Assembly: GCA_964472725.1 (NCBI GenBank)
Contig: CAYYLZ010000003.1
Location: 13,583-77,582 of the forward strand
Direction of reading: 5' to 3'
Length of the DNA: 64,000 nucleotides
Source: RGIG6375 sp964472725
GTDB lineage: Bacteria > Bacillota > Clostridia > Oscillospirales > Oscillospiraceae
Part shown: in pieces, positions 1 to 7,993 of the stretch
Position numbering within the stretch: the stretch's first letter is position 1
How the letters are laid out: each line of letters opens with the position of its first letter
Notes under the pieces: generated by a model
The model's database searches: none
What the model saw: the letters and a program-made list of their open reading frames with translations, nothing else
What the model was told of the DNA's origin: nothing
Position numbers and translations under genes: made by a program

Positions 1-2
1 CA

Positions 3-407
3 GAAATTGCGCGTGTTTTTGCAGATACTGCGTTGGAATGCTCTAAAATCTATGTTGCAGATTCCGATCGATATGCTATGCAGAGCCTTGCGGAGCTTTT
101 GAAATGCGCCATTGAAAGCGATATTATTTCGGAAACGGATTTGTATCGACAGGAACGGGACGTTATTACCAAGCTGAAGCAATCGTCATTATCTGACCTC
201 TGGGAGCAATTCTGCAATTACAGTGAGATAATAAGCAGTGAAACACCTAAAGAGGGCGGCACCTGGCTGTGTGTTTCAGCAAAGAAACGCAGCATAGACC
301 CCTATGTTATGAACACCGGGCGAACCTCGGAAATATTTGCCGACTTTCATGAGCAACTACGTGAATTCCGTGAATCCAGACAGGATTATTGGTTGAGCGC
401 AAAATGA
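3..407 (+). CDS. C-terminal part of a protein cut by the window edge, possibly HD-domain phosphohydrolase family
   Basis: The reading frame is open from the first bases of the window to a TGA at 405-407, so only the last ~134 residues are visible and the true start lies upstream. The visible part is helical and charged; a stretch about 20-50 residues in (YAMQSLAELLKCAIESDI, then SETDLY) resembles the helical C-terminal region of bacterial HD-domain hydrolases. The HD metal-binding motif itself would lie outside the window, so the family call is an inference from a weak resemblance. It is followed by a hairpin-rich repeat and a tRNA terminator and is convergent with the tRNA-Leu gene. Its codon use is less GC-biased than that of the housekeeping genes beyond the tRNA, so it may belong to an accessory segment. 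Confidence 0.4.
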   Translation, partial: EIARVFADTALECSKIYVADSDRYAMQSLAELLKCAIESDIISETDLYRQERDVITKLKQSSLSDLWEQFCNYSEIISSETPKEGGTWLCVSAKKRSIDPYVMNTGRTSEIFADFHEQLREFRESRQDYWLSAK

Positions 408-440
408 CGCGGCTTCTCGTCGTTGCCGTATCACGCAAAA

Positions 441-611
441 ATGAAGTATGCCGCTTTGCGGCAAATGAAGCAGCGGCGGTGCCGCTATGAAGCATTGTGC
501 TGACGCACAATATGAAGTTAAGCGTGCCAAACATTTGCGCAGCAAACTTCATGATGCGCAGCATCGCTTCATTGCGTCAGCAACTTCATGTGCCCGCAAG
601 GGCACGCTTAA
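441..611. repeat. Chain of short hairpins with ATGAAG/CTTCAT spacers
   Basis: Four copies of ATGAAG (441, 465, 487, 512) are followed by three copies of the reverse complement CTTCAT (547, 567, 584), spaced 17-25 bases except for a 35-base centre. Most intervals are small perfect hairpins: TGCCGC/GCGGCA, AGCGGC/GCCGCT, ATTGTGC/GCACAAT, GATGC/GCATC, TTGC/GCAA and GTGCCC/GGGCAC. An outer pair, TTAAGCGTGCC (518-528) with GGCACGCTTAA (601-611), closes the right half. The segment is non-coding and sits between the partial gene and the tRNA terminator. It looks like a REP-like repeat family; its function is unknown. Confidence 0.75.
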
Positions 612-614
612 TTG

Positions 615-646
615 AAAAAAGCACTTGCTTTCACAAGTGCTTTTTT
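615..646 (-). terminator. Rho-independent terminator after tRNA-Leu
   Basis: Stem GCACTTG/CAAGTGC (621-627 with 634-640) is flanked by six A on the left and six T on the right, so it can act in both directions. It lies immediately 3' of the minus-strand tRNA. Confidence 0.85.
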
Positions 647-649
647 CTG

Positions 650-735
650 TGGTGCCGGCGGTGGGACTCGAACCCACACGGTGTTGCCACCAACGGATTT
701 TGAGTCCGTCACGTCTACCATTCCATCACGCCGGC
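650..735 (-). tRNA. tRNA-Leu (anticodon CAA)
   Basis: Reading the minus strand gives a complete cloverleaf: acceptor stem GCCGGCG pairs with CGCCGGC, followed by discriminator A and an encoded CCA. The T loop is GGTTCGAGTCC and the anticodon loop CTCAAAA places CAA at positions 34-36. The gene is 86 bases including CCA and has the long variable arm expected of leucine tRNA. The CAA anticodon reads UUG codons. A good sigma-A promoter lies just upstream and a terminator just downstream, so it is a single-gene transcription unit. tRNA genes are common integration sites, and the repeat-rich DNA lies on its 3' side. Confidence 0.95.
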
Positions 736-757
736 CTATATTTCATTTGTAGCCTAC

Positions 758-786
758 AGTATACAATAAAGCGGACAGTAATGCAA
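758..786 (-). promoter_or_regulatory. Promoter of tRNA-Leu
   Basis: On the minus strand there is TTGCAT, a 17-base spacer and TATACT, about 22 bases ahead of the mature tRNA 5' end. This is a near-consensus sigma-A promoter. Confidence 0.8.
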
Positions 787-878
787 GTATTTTTAAAAAA
801 TTAAAATATTACCCTACCATTTGCAAGGTAGATGTGGTATTATAAATTGATGACTAATATCTAAAAGGAGGGTGGGTC

Positions 879-2213
879 ATGCAGGCTATATTCAGGCGGA
901 CGGCGATATGCTTTGCGCTGCTGTTTGTATTGCTTTTTTCGGGCTGCATGAGCAGCAATATTGATGAGCTGCTGCGCCTTCCTCAACCTTCGGAGGAGTA
1001 CCTGGACCTGCAGGACAAGATAGACGAAGTCATCGCCTCCGGAGCGGTCTATTCCGCTCCGACCTCCGGCTCCTACCGCCAGTCCGTGCAGCTGCATGAC
1101 ATCAACGGCGACGGCACCAGCGAAGCGCTGGCATTCTTCAACGTATCGGGGGAAAAGCCTCTTAAAATCTATATCTACCGCAACTTCGCCGGTGAGTACG
1201 AAAACGTTGCCGTTATCGACGGCGACGGTACCGCTATCGAAAGCATAAGCTACTCCGATATGGACGGCGACGGCTGGACGGAGATAATCGTTGGCTGGAA
1301 AATGGGCGCCGATATTCAGATGCTCAATATCTATTCCCTCAAAGGCTTCACCGTTTCTTCCGTTGCAGCCACGGACTATACCGAGTATCTCACCGCCGAC
1401 CTTACCGATGACGGGAACAGCGAGGTAATGGTTATCCGCCACAACAGAAGCGAGTACGCGGGCAGTGTCACCGCCTATGCCATGAGCAGTGACGGCGAGA
1501 TCATAAGCTCCGAAGCGCGCCTTTCTCAGGGCGTGGAGAATATATCCAAGGTCACCATGGGTAAGCTCACCGTCAATACCCCCGCTCTTTTCGTGGAAAG
1601 CGTGTACGACGGAACCGGCCTTATAACCGATATATTCATGGGCGTTAACGACAGAATCACCAATATCTCCGCGGACGACGACACCGGGGTAAGCAGCCAG
1701 ACCCTGCGCTACTATACGGTCTACTGCCGCGATATCGATAACGACGGCGTTATGGAGATACCCATTCCCCGTACCCTGCCCAGCCAGAGTGGAACCAGCT
1801 ATCGTTCCTTTGACTGGTATAACTTCAGCCGCCGCGGTACCGGCGAGCTGGCATTGACTACTTATCACAACTACTCCGACAGCTGGTATCTTGTAATTCC
1901 CGATAACTGGCGCGGCGGCGTTACCGTGCGCCGTGAGGATACCGCCGGCGGCGAGCGAGCCGTCGTTTTCTCCATCTGGAACGGAGAAGACCAGCCGGTG
2001 ACGGATTTCCTTAAAATATATGCCCTTACCGGTGAAAACAGAGCCATGGCGGCCATCAAGGATAACAGGCAGATAATCCGCCGGGAGGACGAAGTTATTT
2101 ACGCTGCCGAACTGATAATAGACGGCGAAAACTGGGAATACATCGTGGATTACCAGTATCTTAAAGATAACCTGCACCTGATCTACTCCGAGTGGGTCAC
2201 GGGTCTTACTTAA
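879..2213 (+). CDS. Lipoprotein with repeated D-x-D-G-D Ca-binding-like motifs
   Basis: A 444-residue exported lipoprotein. Residues 1-22 are a signal peptide ending in lipobox LFSGC, so Cys23 would be lipidated and the protein anchored outside the membrane. Calcium-loop-like motifs recur as in FG-GAP/VCBS beta-propeller repeats: DINGDGTSE near residue 74, DMDGDGWTE near 127, DLTDDGNSE near 173 and DIDNDGVME near 284. No catalytic motif is visible. The ATG follows AAAGGAGGG. The stop is 18 bases before a response regulator gene, so the lipoprotein is probably co-transcribed with the two-component system and may influence its signal input; that link is inferred from position only. Confidence 0.8.
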   Translation: MQAIFRRTAICFALLFVLLFSGCMSSNIDELLRLPQPSEEYLDLQDKIDEVIASGAVYSAPTSGSYRQSVQLHDINGDGTSEALAFFNVSGEKPLKIYIYRNFAGEYENVAVIDGDGTAIESISYSDMDGDGWTEIIVGWKMGADIQMLNIYSLKGFTVSSVAATDYTEYLTADLTDDGNSEVMVIRHNRSEYAGSVTAYAMSSDGEIISSEARLSQGVENISKVTMGKLTVNTPALFVESVYDGTGLITDIFMGVNDRITNISADDDTGVSSQTLRYYTVYCRDIDNDGVMEIPIPRTLPSQSGTSYRSFDWYNFSRRGTGELALTTYHNYSDSWYLVIPDNWRGGVTVRREDTAGGERAVVFSIWNGEDQPVTDFLKIYALTGENRAMAAIKDNRQIIRREDEVIYAAELIIDGENWEYIVDYQYLKDNLHLIYSEWVTGLT

Positions 2214-2231
2214 AAAAGGAGTGTGCGCTGA

Positions 2232-2918
2232 ATGAAAAAAGTACTCGTACTTGAAGATGAATCCAGTATCCGCAGCTTCGTGGTTATAAACCTGCGCCGC
2301 TCCGGTTATGAACCCATAGAGGCCTCCACCGGCGCAGAGGCGTTTGAACAGATAAAGAACCACCCGGATATCAAGGTGGCGCTGCTGGACATCATGCTGC
2401 CCGATACCGACGGCTTCGAGGTCTGCCGCCATATCCGCGCCTCCGGTTCCAAAATGGGCATAATCATGCTCACTGCCCGCACTCAGGAGATGGACAAGGT
2501 CACCGGACTTATGACGGGTGCGGATGACTATGTTACCAAGCCCTTTTCTCCCGCCGAGCTTACCGCCCGCATAGATGCCCTTTATCGCAGAGTGGGCGGC
2601 GACGAAGAAGAGGAAAGCGGCGAGATCGTCCGCGGTATATTCAAACTCAATACCCGCAACCGTTCCCTCGAAAAGAACGGAGAGCGTATCCGCCTTACGC
2701 AGGTGGAGTATTCCATTGTCAAGCTGTTTATGGATAACCCGGGCAAGGCGCTGTCCCGCGAGGAGATACTCAATGCCGTTTGGGGCAGAGACTATCTGGG
2801 AGAGCTGAAAATAGTGGACGTAAATATCCGCCGCCTGAGAATAAAGGTGGAAGACGACCCCACCAATCCGTCCTATATAACCACTGTTTGGGGTTATGGC
2901 TACAAATGGGGATTTTGA
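2232..2918 (+). CDS. OmpR/PhoB-family response regulator
   Basis: 228 residues with two domains. The receiver domain (about 1-115) has the acidic pocket LEDE near residues 7-10, phospho-acceptor Asp53 in ALLDIMLPD and the conserved Lys103 in TKPF. The C-terminal winged-helix DNA-binding domain (about 130-228) has the typical TQVEYSIVKLF and DVNIRRLRIKVEDDP segments. It would be phosphorylated by the histidine kinase encoded 14 bases downstream and act as a transcription factor in the cytoplasm. The preceding gene is a lipoprotein in the same orientation. No target promoter can be assigned from this sequence. An alternative family assignment is unlikely. Confidence 0.93.
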   Translation: MKKVLVLEDESSIRSFVVINLRRSGYEPIEASTGAEAFEQIKNHPDIKVALLDIMLPDTDGFEVCRHIRASGSKMGIIMLTARTQEMDKVTGLMTGADDYVTKPFSPAELTARIDALYRRVGGDEEEESGEIVRGIFKLNTRNRSLEKNGERIRLTQVEYSIVKLFMDNPGKALSREEILNAVWGRDYLGELKIVDVNIRRLRIKVEDDPTNPSYITTVWGYGYKWGF

Positions 2919-2932
2919 GAGGTTAGGAAATA

Positions 2933-4363
2933 TTGAAGATAAAAGGTCTTAAAAAACGCTGGCTGTTCAACAGTATGCTTATAACGCTCATCATAGTAAT
3001 TGTGGCTATCGGTGCCTTTGCCGTAGCGGTAAGCAGCAATTACTATATCGGTGTGCAGACAAGCCTTGAGAACAAGGCCAAAACAGCTACTGACTTCTTC
3101 GCCAACTATATAACCAAGACCTACGCCGAGTATTATCAGAGTGCCTATAATTATACTGAGAGATTTGATGAACGGGACAAGCTTGAGCTGCAGTTTATCA
3201 ATACCGGCGGCAGCGTGGAGATATCCACCTACGGCATAACCGCGGGTACTTCTCCCGGAACTCCCGAAATAAACGAGGCTATCCGAAGCAAGAAAATTAG
3301 CACATGGATGGGTAAAAGCCCCACCACCGGCGAGCGTATAATTGCCGTAAGCAGCCCCATGATCTATTCCAACGGTCAGGTGGTCGGCGTAATGCGCTAT
3401 GTATCCAGTCTGCGGAATATAGACAGGCAGGTAATGCTCAGCGTGCTGGGTGCGGTGGCTATCGGTGCACTTATCCTTGCCTTTGTGTTTACCATGAATA
3501 TGCTCTTTATCCGCTCCATTGTAAAGCCGGTGCAGGAGATAACCGGCGTTGCCCGGCGTATTGCCGACGGCGGCTACGGCGTCAAGATAGAGAGTACCTA
3601 CACTGATGAGATCGGTGAGCTGACGGACGCCATCAACGAAATGTCCCTGGCCATCAGCCGCTCCGATAAGATGAAAACCGAATTCATATCTTCCGTTTCC
3701 CACGAGCTTAGAACTCCGCTTACGGCTATCACCGGCTGGGGCGAGACCCTCATGTACGATACGGAAATGAGCGAGGACTCCCAAAAGGGTATCTCCATAA
3801 TCCTCAAGGAAGCCCGCCGCCTTACCCGCTTGGTCGAAGAGTTGCTGGAATTTACAAGAATGGCCGACGGACGCTTTACGGTAAACGTCACCGATATAGA
3901 TCTGGAAGCTGAGCTGGAGGAGGCTACCTTCACCTACGGTGAACTGCTGCGGCAGGAGGGCATGAGCCTTGAATACGAGCCTGCGCCCGAACCGCTGCCC
4001 ATGATGGCGGCAGACCCCCAGCGCCTGAAGCAAGTGTTCCTCAACGTGCTTGATAACGCGGCCAAGTACGGAAGAGAGGGTAAGCGTATTATCGTAACCA
4101 TTTCTTTGGAAGAACGATACGACGATATGGGCCGCGACTACGCCATGATAACCGTGCGCGACTTCGGCCCCGGTATACCCGAGGACGAGCTGCCTCACGT
4201 CAAGGACAAGTTCTATAAGGGCAGCTCCAAGGAGCGCGGCAGCGGTATCGGTCTTGCGGTATGCGATGAGATCGTAAGGCTGCATGACGGCATACTGAAA
4301 ATAGAAAATGCTCAGGGCGGCGGTACCTTGGTTACCGTTTTGCTGCCCGTTAACAAACAGTGA
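2933..4363 (+). CDS. Membrane sensor histidine kinase
   Basis: 476 residues starting at a TTG preceded by GAGGTTAGG. A membrane segment near residues 14-35 and another near 165-188 bracket an extracytoplasmic sensor region of about 130 residues (single-Cache-like in length). A HAMP linker follows (about 190-245). HisKA carries the phospho-acceptor His257 in SVSHELRTPLT, and the ATPase domain has an N box (NVLDNAAKYG) and G boxes (DFGPGIP, GSGIGLAV). It should autophosphorylate and pass phosphate to the response regulator immediately upstream. The ligand cannot be told. The kinase gene is followed 45 bases later by the DUF1385 gene with no terminator between them. Confidence 0.92.
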   Translation: MKIKGLKKRWLFNSMLITLIIVIVAIGAFAVAVSSNYYIGVQTSLENKAKTATDFFANYITKTYAEYYQSAYNYTERFDERDKLELQFINTGGSVEISTYGITAGTSPGTPEINEAIRSKKISTWMGKSPTTGERIIAVSSPMIYSNGQVVGVMRYVSSLRNIDRQVMLSVLGAVAIGALILAFVFTMNMLFIRSIVKPVQEITGVARRIADGGYGVKIESTYTDEIGELTDAINEMSLAISRSDKMKTEFISSVSHELRTPLTAITGWGETLMYDTEMSEDSQKGISIILKEARRLTRLVEELLEFTRMADGRFTVNVTDIDLEAELEEATFTYGELLRQEGMSLEYEPAPEPLPMMAADPQRLKQVFLNVLDNAAKYGREGKRIIVTISLEERYDDMGRDYAMITVRDFGPGIPEDELPHVKDKFYKGSSKERGSGIGLAVCDEIVRLHDGILKIENAQGGGTLVTVLLPVNKQ

Positions 4364-4408
4364 TATATTTGAGTCGTATTGGCGGCTCACAGCAAGGAGT
4401 TGATTTCC

Positions 4409-5359
4409 ATGGCTAAAAAAGAAAAGCAGAGTGGTTTCCGCACATCTATCGGCGGACAGGCACTCATTGAAGGCATAATGATGCAGGGGCCGAAGAAACG
4501 CGCCATTGTGGTTCGCGGTGAAAACGGACTTGTAGTAAAGGAAGAAGAGATAAAGTTCATCAAGGATAAATATCCCATACTGGGCTGGCCTTTGGTGCGC
4601 GGCTGCGTGAATTTCCTCAGCTCCATGTCCAACGGTGTCCGTGCGTTGATGTTCTCTGCCGAGCAGATGCCCCTTGAGGAGCAGGAGACTCAGGAGTCCA
4701 AGGTGGACAAGTGGATAAACGAGCATTTCAGCGGCGAAAAGGCCGAGAAGCTGATGATAGGCTTCGCCATGGTCGTAGGCGTCGGAATGGCTGTGGTGCT
4801 GTTCATGCTGCTGCCCACGTTGATAGCCGGTATATTCACAAATCTTGTCAAGTCCCGCATACTCATGAACCTTATCGAGGGCGTTATCCGTATAGCAATT
4901 TTCCTGACCTATATATGGCTTGCTACCCGCATGAAGGATATCCACCGCGTGTTTGAATATCATGGCGCGGAGCATAAGACTATCTTCTGCTATGAAGCAG
5001 GGCTGCCCCTTACCGTGGAAAATGTACGCCCACAGCCCCGCTGCCACCCCCGCTGCGGAACAAGCTTCCTGTTTATTGTAATGATAGTCAGCATTATCGT
5101 GTTCTCCGTAGTCAGCTGGTCCAACCCCTTTATCCGCCTGCTGCTGCGCCTTGTGCTGCTGCCTGTGGTAGTCAGCATAAGCTATGAGATTATCCGCTGG
5201 GCTGGCCGCCACGATAATCTGCTGTCCAGAATTCTTTCCGCTCCCGGCAAGGCTCTCCAGCGTCTCACCGTTTTCGAACCTGATGACGGTATGATAGAGG
5301 TCGCTATCGAGGCCATGAAGCTGGTCATTCCCGAAGAGAAGGGCACGGACGAGTGGTGA
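4409..5359 (+). CDS. DUF1385 family membrane protein
   Basis: 316 residues. I place the start at the ATG at 4409 because AGCAAGGAG lies 9 bases upstream; an in-frame TTG at 4379 has no ribosome binding site. The N-terminus has the family signature GGQALIEGIMMQGP (about residues 13-26). Two hydrophobic segments follow near residues 115-140 and 155-175, then YHGAEHKTIFCYE and RCHPRCGTSF motifs and a final hydrophobic pair. The function of DUF1385 is unknown, though the conserved EHK and CH..CG residues could bind metal. It overlaps the start of prmC, a pairing frequent in Clostridia. Confidence 0.85.
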   Translation: MAKKEKQSGFRTSIGGQALIEGIMMQGPKKRAIVVRGENGLVVKEEEIKFIKDKYPILGWPLVRGCVNFLSSMSNGVRALMFSAEQMPLEEQETQESKVDKWINEHFSGEKAEKLMIGFAMVVGVGMAVVLFMLLPTLIAGIFTNLVKSRILMNLIEGVIRIAIFLTYIWLATRMKDIHRVFEYHGAEHKTIFCYEAGLPLTVENVRPQPRCHPRCGTSFLFIVMIVSIIVFSVVSWSNPFIRLLLRLVLLPVVVSISYEIIRWAGRHDNLLSRILSAPGKALQRLTVFEPDDGMIEVAIEAMKLVIPEEKGTDEW

Positions 5360-6240
5360 TGAGAACTTATAACGACATTTATATCGACGCCAAAAAAGTG
5401 CTGAAAGCAGCGGCAGGGGAGGGAACTCCCGAGGAGATAAACGCCGCCGTTTCCACGGAGGCGCGGCTGCTGATGGCTTTCGCGGCTGAAAAGGCGATTT
5501 CTGAATTCGTGCGTGATATACGCCTTTATACCACGCCGGACTATGAAAAAAAGGCAATGGCGCTCATTGAGCGCAGGGTAGCGGGCGAGCCTGCGGCCTA
5601 CATAACGGGCGGCTGGGAGTTCTTCGGTATGCCCATGATAGTCACACCCGATGTGCTTATTCCTAGAGTGGACACCGAGGTGGTGGCTCAGGTTGCCATA
5701 GACCTCATCAAGGATATGGAAAATCCCCGTGTGCTAGACCTTTGCACCGGCAGCGGTTGTATAGGTATCGCCCTTGCAAAAAATCTACCCAATGCCCGGC
5801 TGGTGCTGGCCGATAAATCGGCTGCAGCCCTTAAAGTGGCGCGGCAGAACACTATGATAAACAAGGTTTCCTCCAGGGCTATATGCGTGGAAGCCGACGC
5901 TCTTGACGCACCCGGGGCCATGATGTCCCGCTTCGACCTTATCGTGTCCAATCCGCCGTATATTTCCGCAAGGGATATACCGGGACTGGACGCCTCCGTC
6001 CGTGAGTTTGAGCCGATGATGGCCCTTGACGGCGGTGACGACGGACTCATTTTCTATCGCTCCATCTGTGAAAACTGGAAAAAGGCGCTCAATCCCGGCG
6101 GTTGGCTCGTTTTCGAGTGTGGTATCGGGCAGAGCAACGACATACGCGCCATCGGCGAGGCGGCTGGCCTCGAGTGGATAGGCAGCGTGAAGGATACCAT
6201 AGACGTTGAGCGTGCCCTTATCTTCAAAAATAATATCTGA
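5359..6240 (+). CDS. prmC: Release factor glutamine methyltransferase PrmC
   Basis: 293 residues. PrmC methylates the glutamine of the GGQ motif in release factors RF1 and RF2 using S-adenosylmethionine. Visible evidence is an N-terminal helical domain (1-90), the SAM-binding motif DLCTGSGCIG near 124-133 and the substrate-binding NPPY motif near residue 197. The ATG at 5359 overlaps the stop of the DUF1385 gene (TGATG); in-frame GTG codons at 5353 and 5356 are less likely starts. recA begins 14 bases after the stop. Release factor gene prfA, a frequent neighbour of prmC, is not in this window. Confidence 0.95.
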   Translation: MRTYNDIYIDAKKVLKAAAGEGTPEEINAAVSTEARLLMAFAAEKAISEFVRDIRLYTTPDYEKKAMALIERRVAGEPAAYITGGWEFFGMPMIVTPDVLIPRVDTEVVAQVAIDLIKDMENPRVLDLCTGSGCIGIALAKNLPNARLVLADKSAAALKVARQNTMINKVSSRAICVEADALDAPGAMMSRFDLIVSNPPYISARDIPGLDASVREFEPMMALDGGDDGLIFYRSICENWKKALNPGGWLVFECGIGQSNDIRAIGEAAGLEWIGSVKDTIDVERALIFKNNI

Positions 6241-6254
6241 AAGGATGTCTTAAT

Positions 6255-7355
6255 ATGGCTGCCAGCAAGAAACACACTATAGAACCCGCAGCTCCCGCAA
6301 CCGATAAGAAGAAAGCTCTTGAAACCGCAATGGCGCAGATCGAGCGTACCTACGGCAAGGGCTCCATCATGCGCCTTGGCGAAACCGCAAACATCAATAT
6401 CGAGGCCATTTCCACCGGCTCTCTTGCGCTGGATATCGCTCTCGGTATCGGCGGTGTGCCCAGAGGAAGAATAGTTGAGATCTACGGCCCCGAGTCCTCC
6501 GGTAAGACCACCCTTGCTCTTCACGTTCTGGCTTCCGCACAGAAGAAGGGCGGCGAGGTAGCCTTCGTGGACGCGGAGCACGCCCTTGACCCCACCTACG
6601 CCCGCGCCCTCGGCGTGGATATCGACAGCCTTCTCATCGCCCAGCCGGATACCGGCGAGCAGGCTCTTGAGATAACCGAGGCTCTTGTTCGCTCCGGCGC
6701 TGTTGACGTTGTAGTTGTTGACTCCGTGGCGGCTCTCGTGCCCCGTGCTGAAATTGAAGCCGAAATGGGCGACAGCGTAGTCGGTCTCCATGCCCGCCTT
6801 ATGTCTCAGGCTCTGAGAAAGCTGGCAGGCTCCATTTCCAAGACCAACTGTATCGTTATTTTCATCAACCAGCTTCGTGAGAAGATAGGCGTTATGTACG
6901 GCAACCCCGAAACTACCACCGGCGGCCGCGCCCTGAAGTTCTACGCTAGCGTGCGTCTTGATGTGCGCCGCATCGAAACTCTCAAGAACGGCAGCGAGAC
7001 CATCGGTAGCCGCACCAAGGTAAAGGTCACCAAGAACAAGGTCGCGCCTCCCTTCAGAGAGGCCGAGTTCGATATCATCTACGGCGAAGGCATTTCCCGC
7101 CTGAGCGAGGTTATCGACATGGGTATCAACCTTGGTATCATCGAGAAGAGCGGCTCCTGGTTCACCGTAAACGGCGAGCGCATGCAGGGTAAGGACAACG
7201 TAAAGGCTTACCTGAAGGCCAATCCCGAGCTGGCTGAGCAGTATGAGGAAGAGATAATGAACAACGCCTTCAAGCTCATGAGCCCCCAGTCCAAGGCTGC
7301 AGCTGTTGCTGCAGGCAGAGCTGTTGACGTAAGCGCAGACGATTTTGACGGCTGA
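6255..7355 (+). CDS. recA: Recombinase RecA
   Basis: 366 residues. RecA forms ATP-dependent filaments on single-stranded DNA, catalyses strand exchange and triggers LexA cleavage in the SOS response. The Walker A motif GPESSGKTT lies near residues 76-84, the Walker B-like strand VDVVVVDSVAALVP near 150-163, and the DNA-binding loop region NQLREKIGVMYGNPETT near 205-221. The C-terminus is short and acidic. The start follows GAAAGGATG. Only 14 bases separate it from prmC, so there is no dedicated upstream region with a visible LexA box. Its stop overlaps the recX start. Confidence 0.99.
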   Translation: MAASKKHTIEPAAPATDKKKALETAMAQIERTYGKGSIMRLGETANINIEAISTGSLALDIALGIGGVPRGRIVEIYGPESSGKTTLALHVLASAQKKGGEVAFVDAEHALDPTYARALGVDIDSLLIAQPDTGEQALEITEALVRSGAVDVVVVDSVAALVPRAEIEAEMGDSVVGLHARLMSQALRKLAGSISKTNCIVIFINQLREKIGVMYGNPETTTGGRALKFYASVRLDVRRIETLKNGSETIGSRTKVKVTKNKVAPPFREAEFDIIYGEGISRLSEVIDMGINLGIIEKSGSWFTVNGERMQGKDNVKAYLKANPELAEQYEEEIMNNAFKLMSPQSKAAAVAAGRAVDVSADDFDG

Positions 7356-7993
7356 TGGACGAAGCTATCCTGCTGGAAAAGGTGCTGCCTTCCAAAAATA
7401 AGAAGGATACCTTTGAACTGCATTTTGCCTCCGGTGAGGTGCTTCGCTGTACCGCCGCGCAGGTGGCGGATTTTGCCCTGTTTAGCGGCAAGGAGTTGAC
7501 AGCGGAGGAATACGAGGCTGTGCAGGAGGCCGCGCGGATTGCCCGGGCTAAGGAACGGGCGGCGGCGCTGCTGGCATACCGTGCTATGTCCAAGGGAGAA
7601 CTGGAGCGCAAGCTTATTGAAAAGGGTGAAACTCCCGACGACGCCAAAGAAGCGGTTGAGTGGCTTGACCGCCTTGGCGCACTCAACGATTTCGAGTACG
7701 CCAAAAGCATCGTGCGCCACTATAGCGGTAAGGGCTGGGGCGCAGGACGCATCAAGGAAGAATTTTACCGCCGGCGCGTACCCCGTGAATACTGGGAGGA
7801 GGCGCTGGATGAGCTCAGCGGCGAAGATGAAAAGATAGCCCGCTTCATCGAGCGCCGCATGGTAACCCGAGGCAATGACCCTAAAGAACGAAAAAAGACC
7901 GCCGACGCACTGTACCGCCGTGGCTTTTCATGGGAGAGCATCAAGCGCGTTATGGCGAGCTATTACGACGAAAGTTATGAGGACGAATACTGA
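7355..7993 (+). CDS. recX: RecA regulator RecX
   Basis: 212 residues, ATG overlapping the recA stop. RecX binds RecA filaments and modulates their activity. The protein is made of repeated three-helix units: YRAMSKGELERKLIEKG near residues 72-88, a second unit with HYSGKGWGAGRIKEEFYRRRVP, and a third ending RRGFSWESIKRVM. The N-terminal ~65 residues form the beta-rich extension seen in Gram-positive RecX. Translational coupling to recA on one side and to rimO on the other supports the assignment. Confidence 0.9.
   Translation: MDEAILLEKVLPSKNKKDTFELHFASGEVLRCTAAQVADFALFSGKELTAEEYEAVQEAARIARAKERAAALLAYRAMSKGELERKLIEKGETPDDAKEAVEWLDRLGALNDFEYAKSIVRHYSGKGWGAGRIKEEFYRRRVPREYWEEALDELSGEDEKIARFIERRMVTRGNDPKERKKTADALYRRGFSWESIKRVMASYYDESYEDEY

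Noticed and set aside
441..611. CRISPR array
   Set aside because: The constant part is only six bases and intervals are palindromic and shorter than spacers; no cas genes are present.
861..2432. Long open frame on the minus strand opposite the lipoprotein gene
   Set aside because: The opposite strand has a signal peptide, lipobox and repeated motifs; the antisense frame is a by-product of biased codon use and has no recognisable domain.
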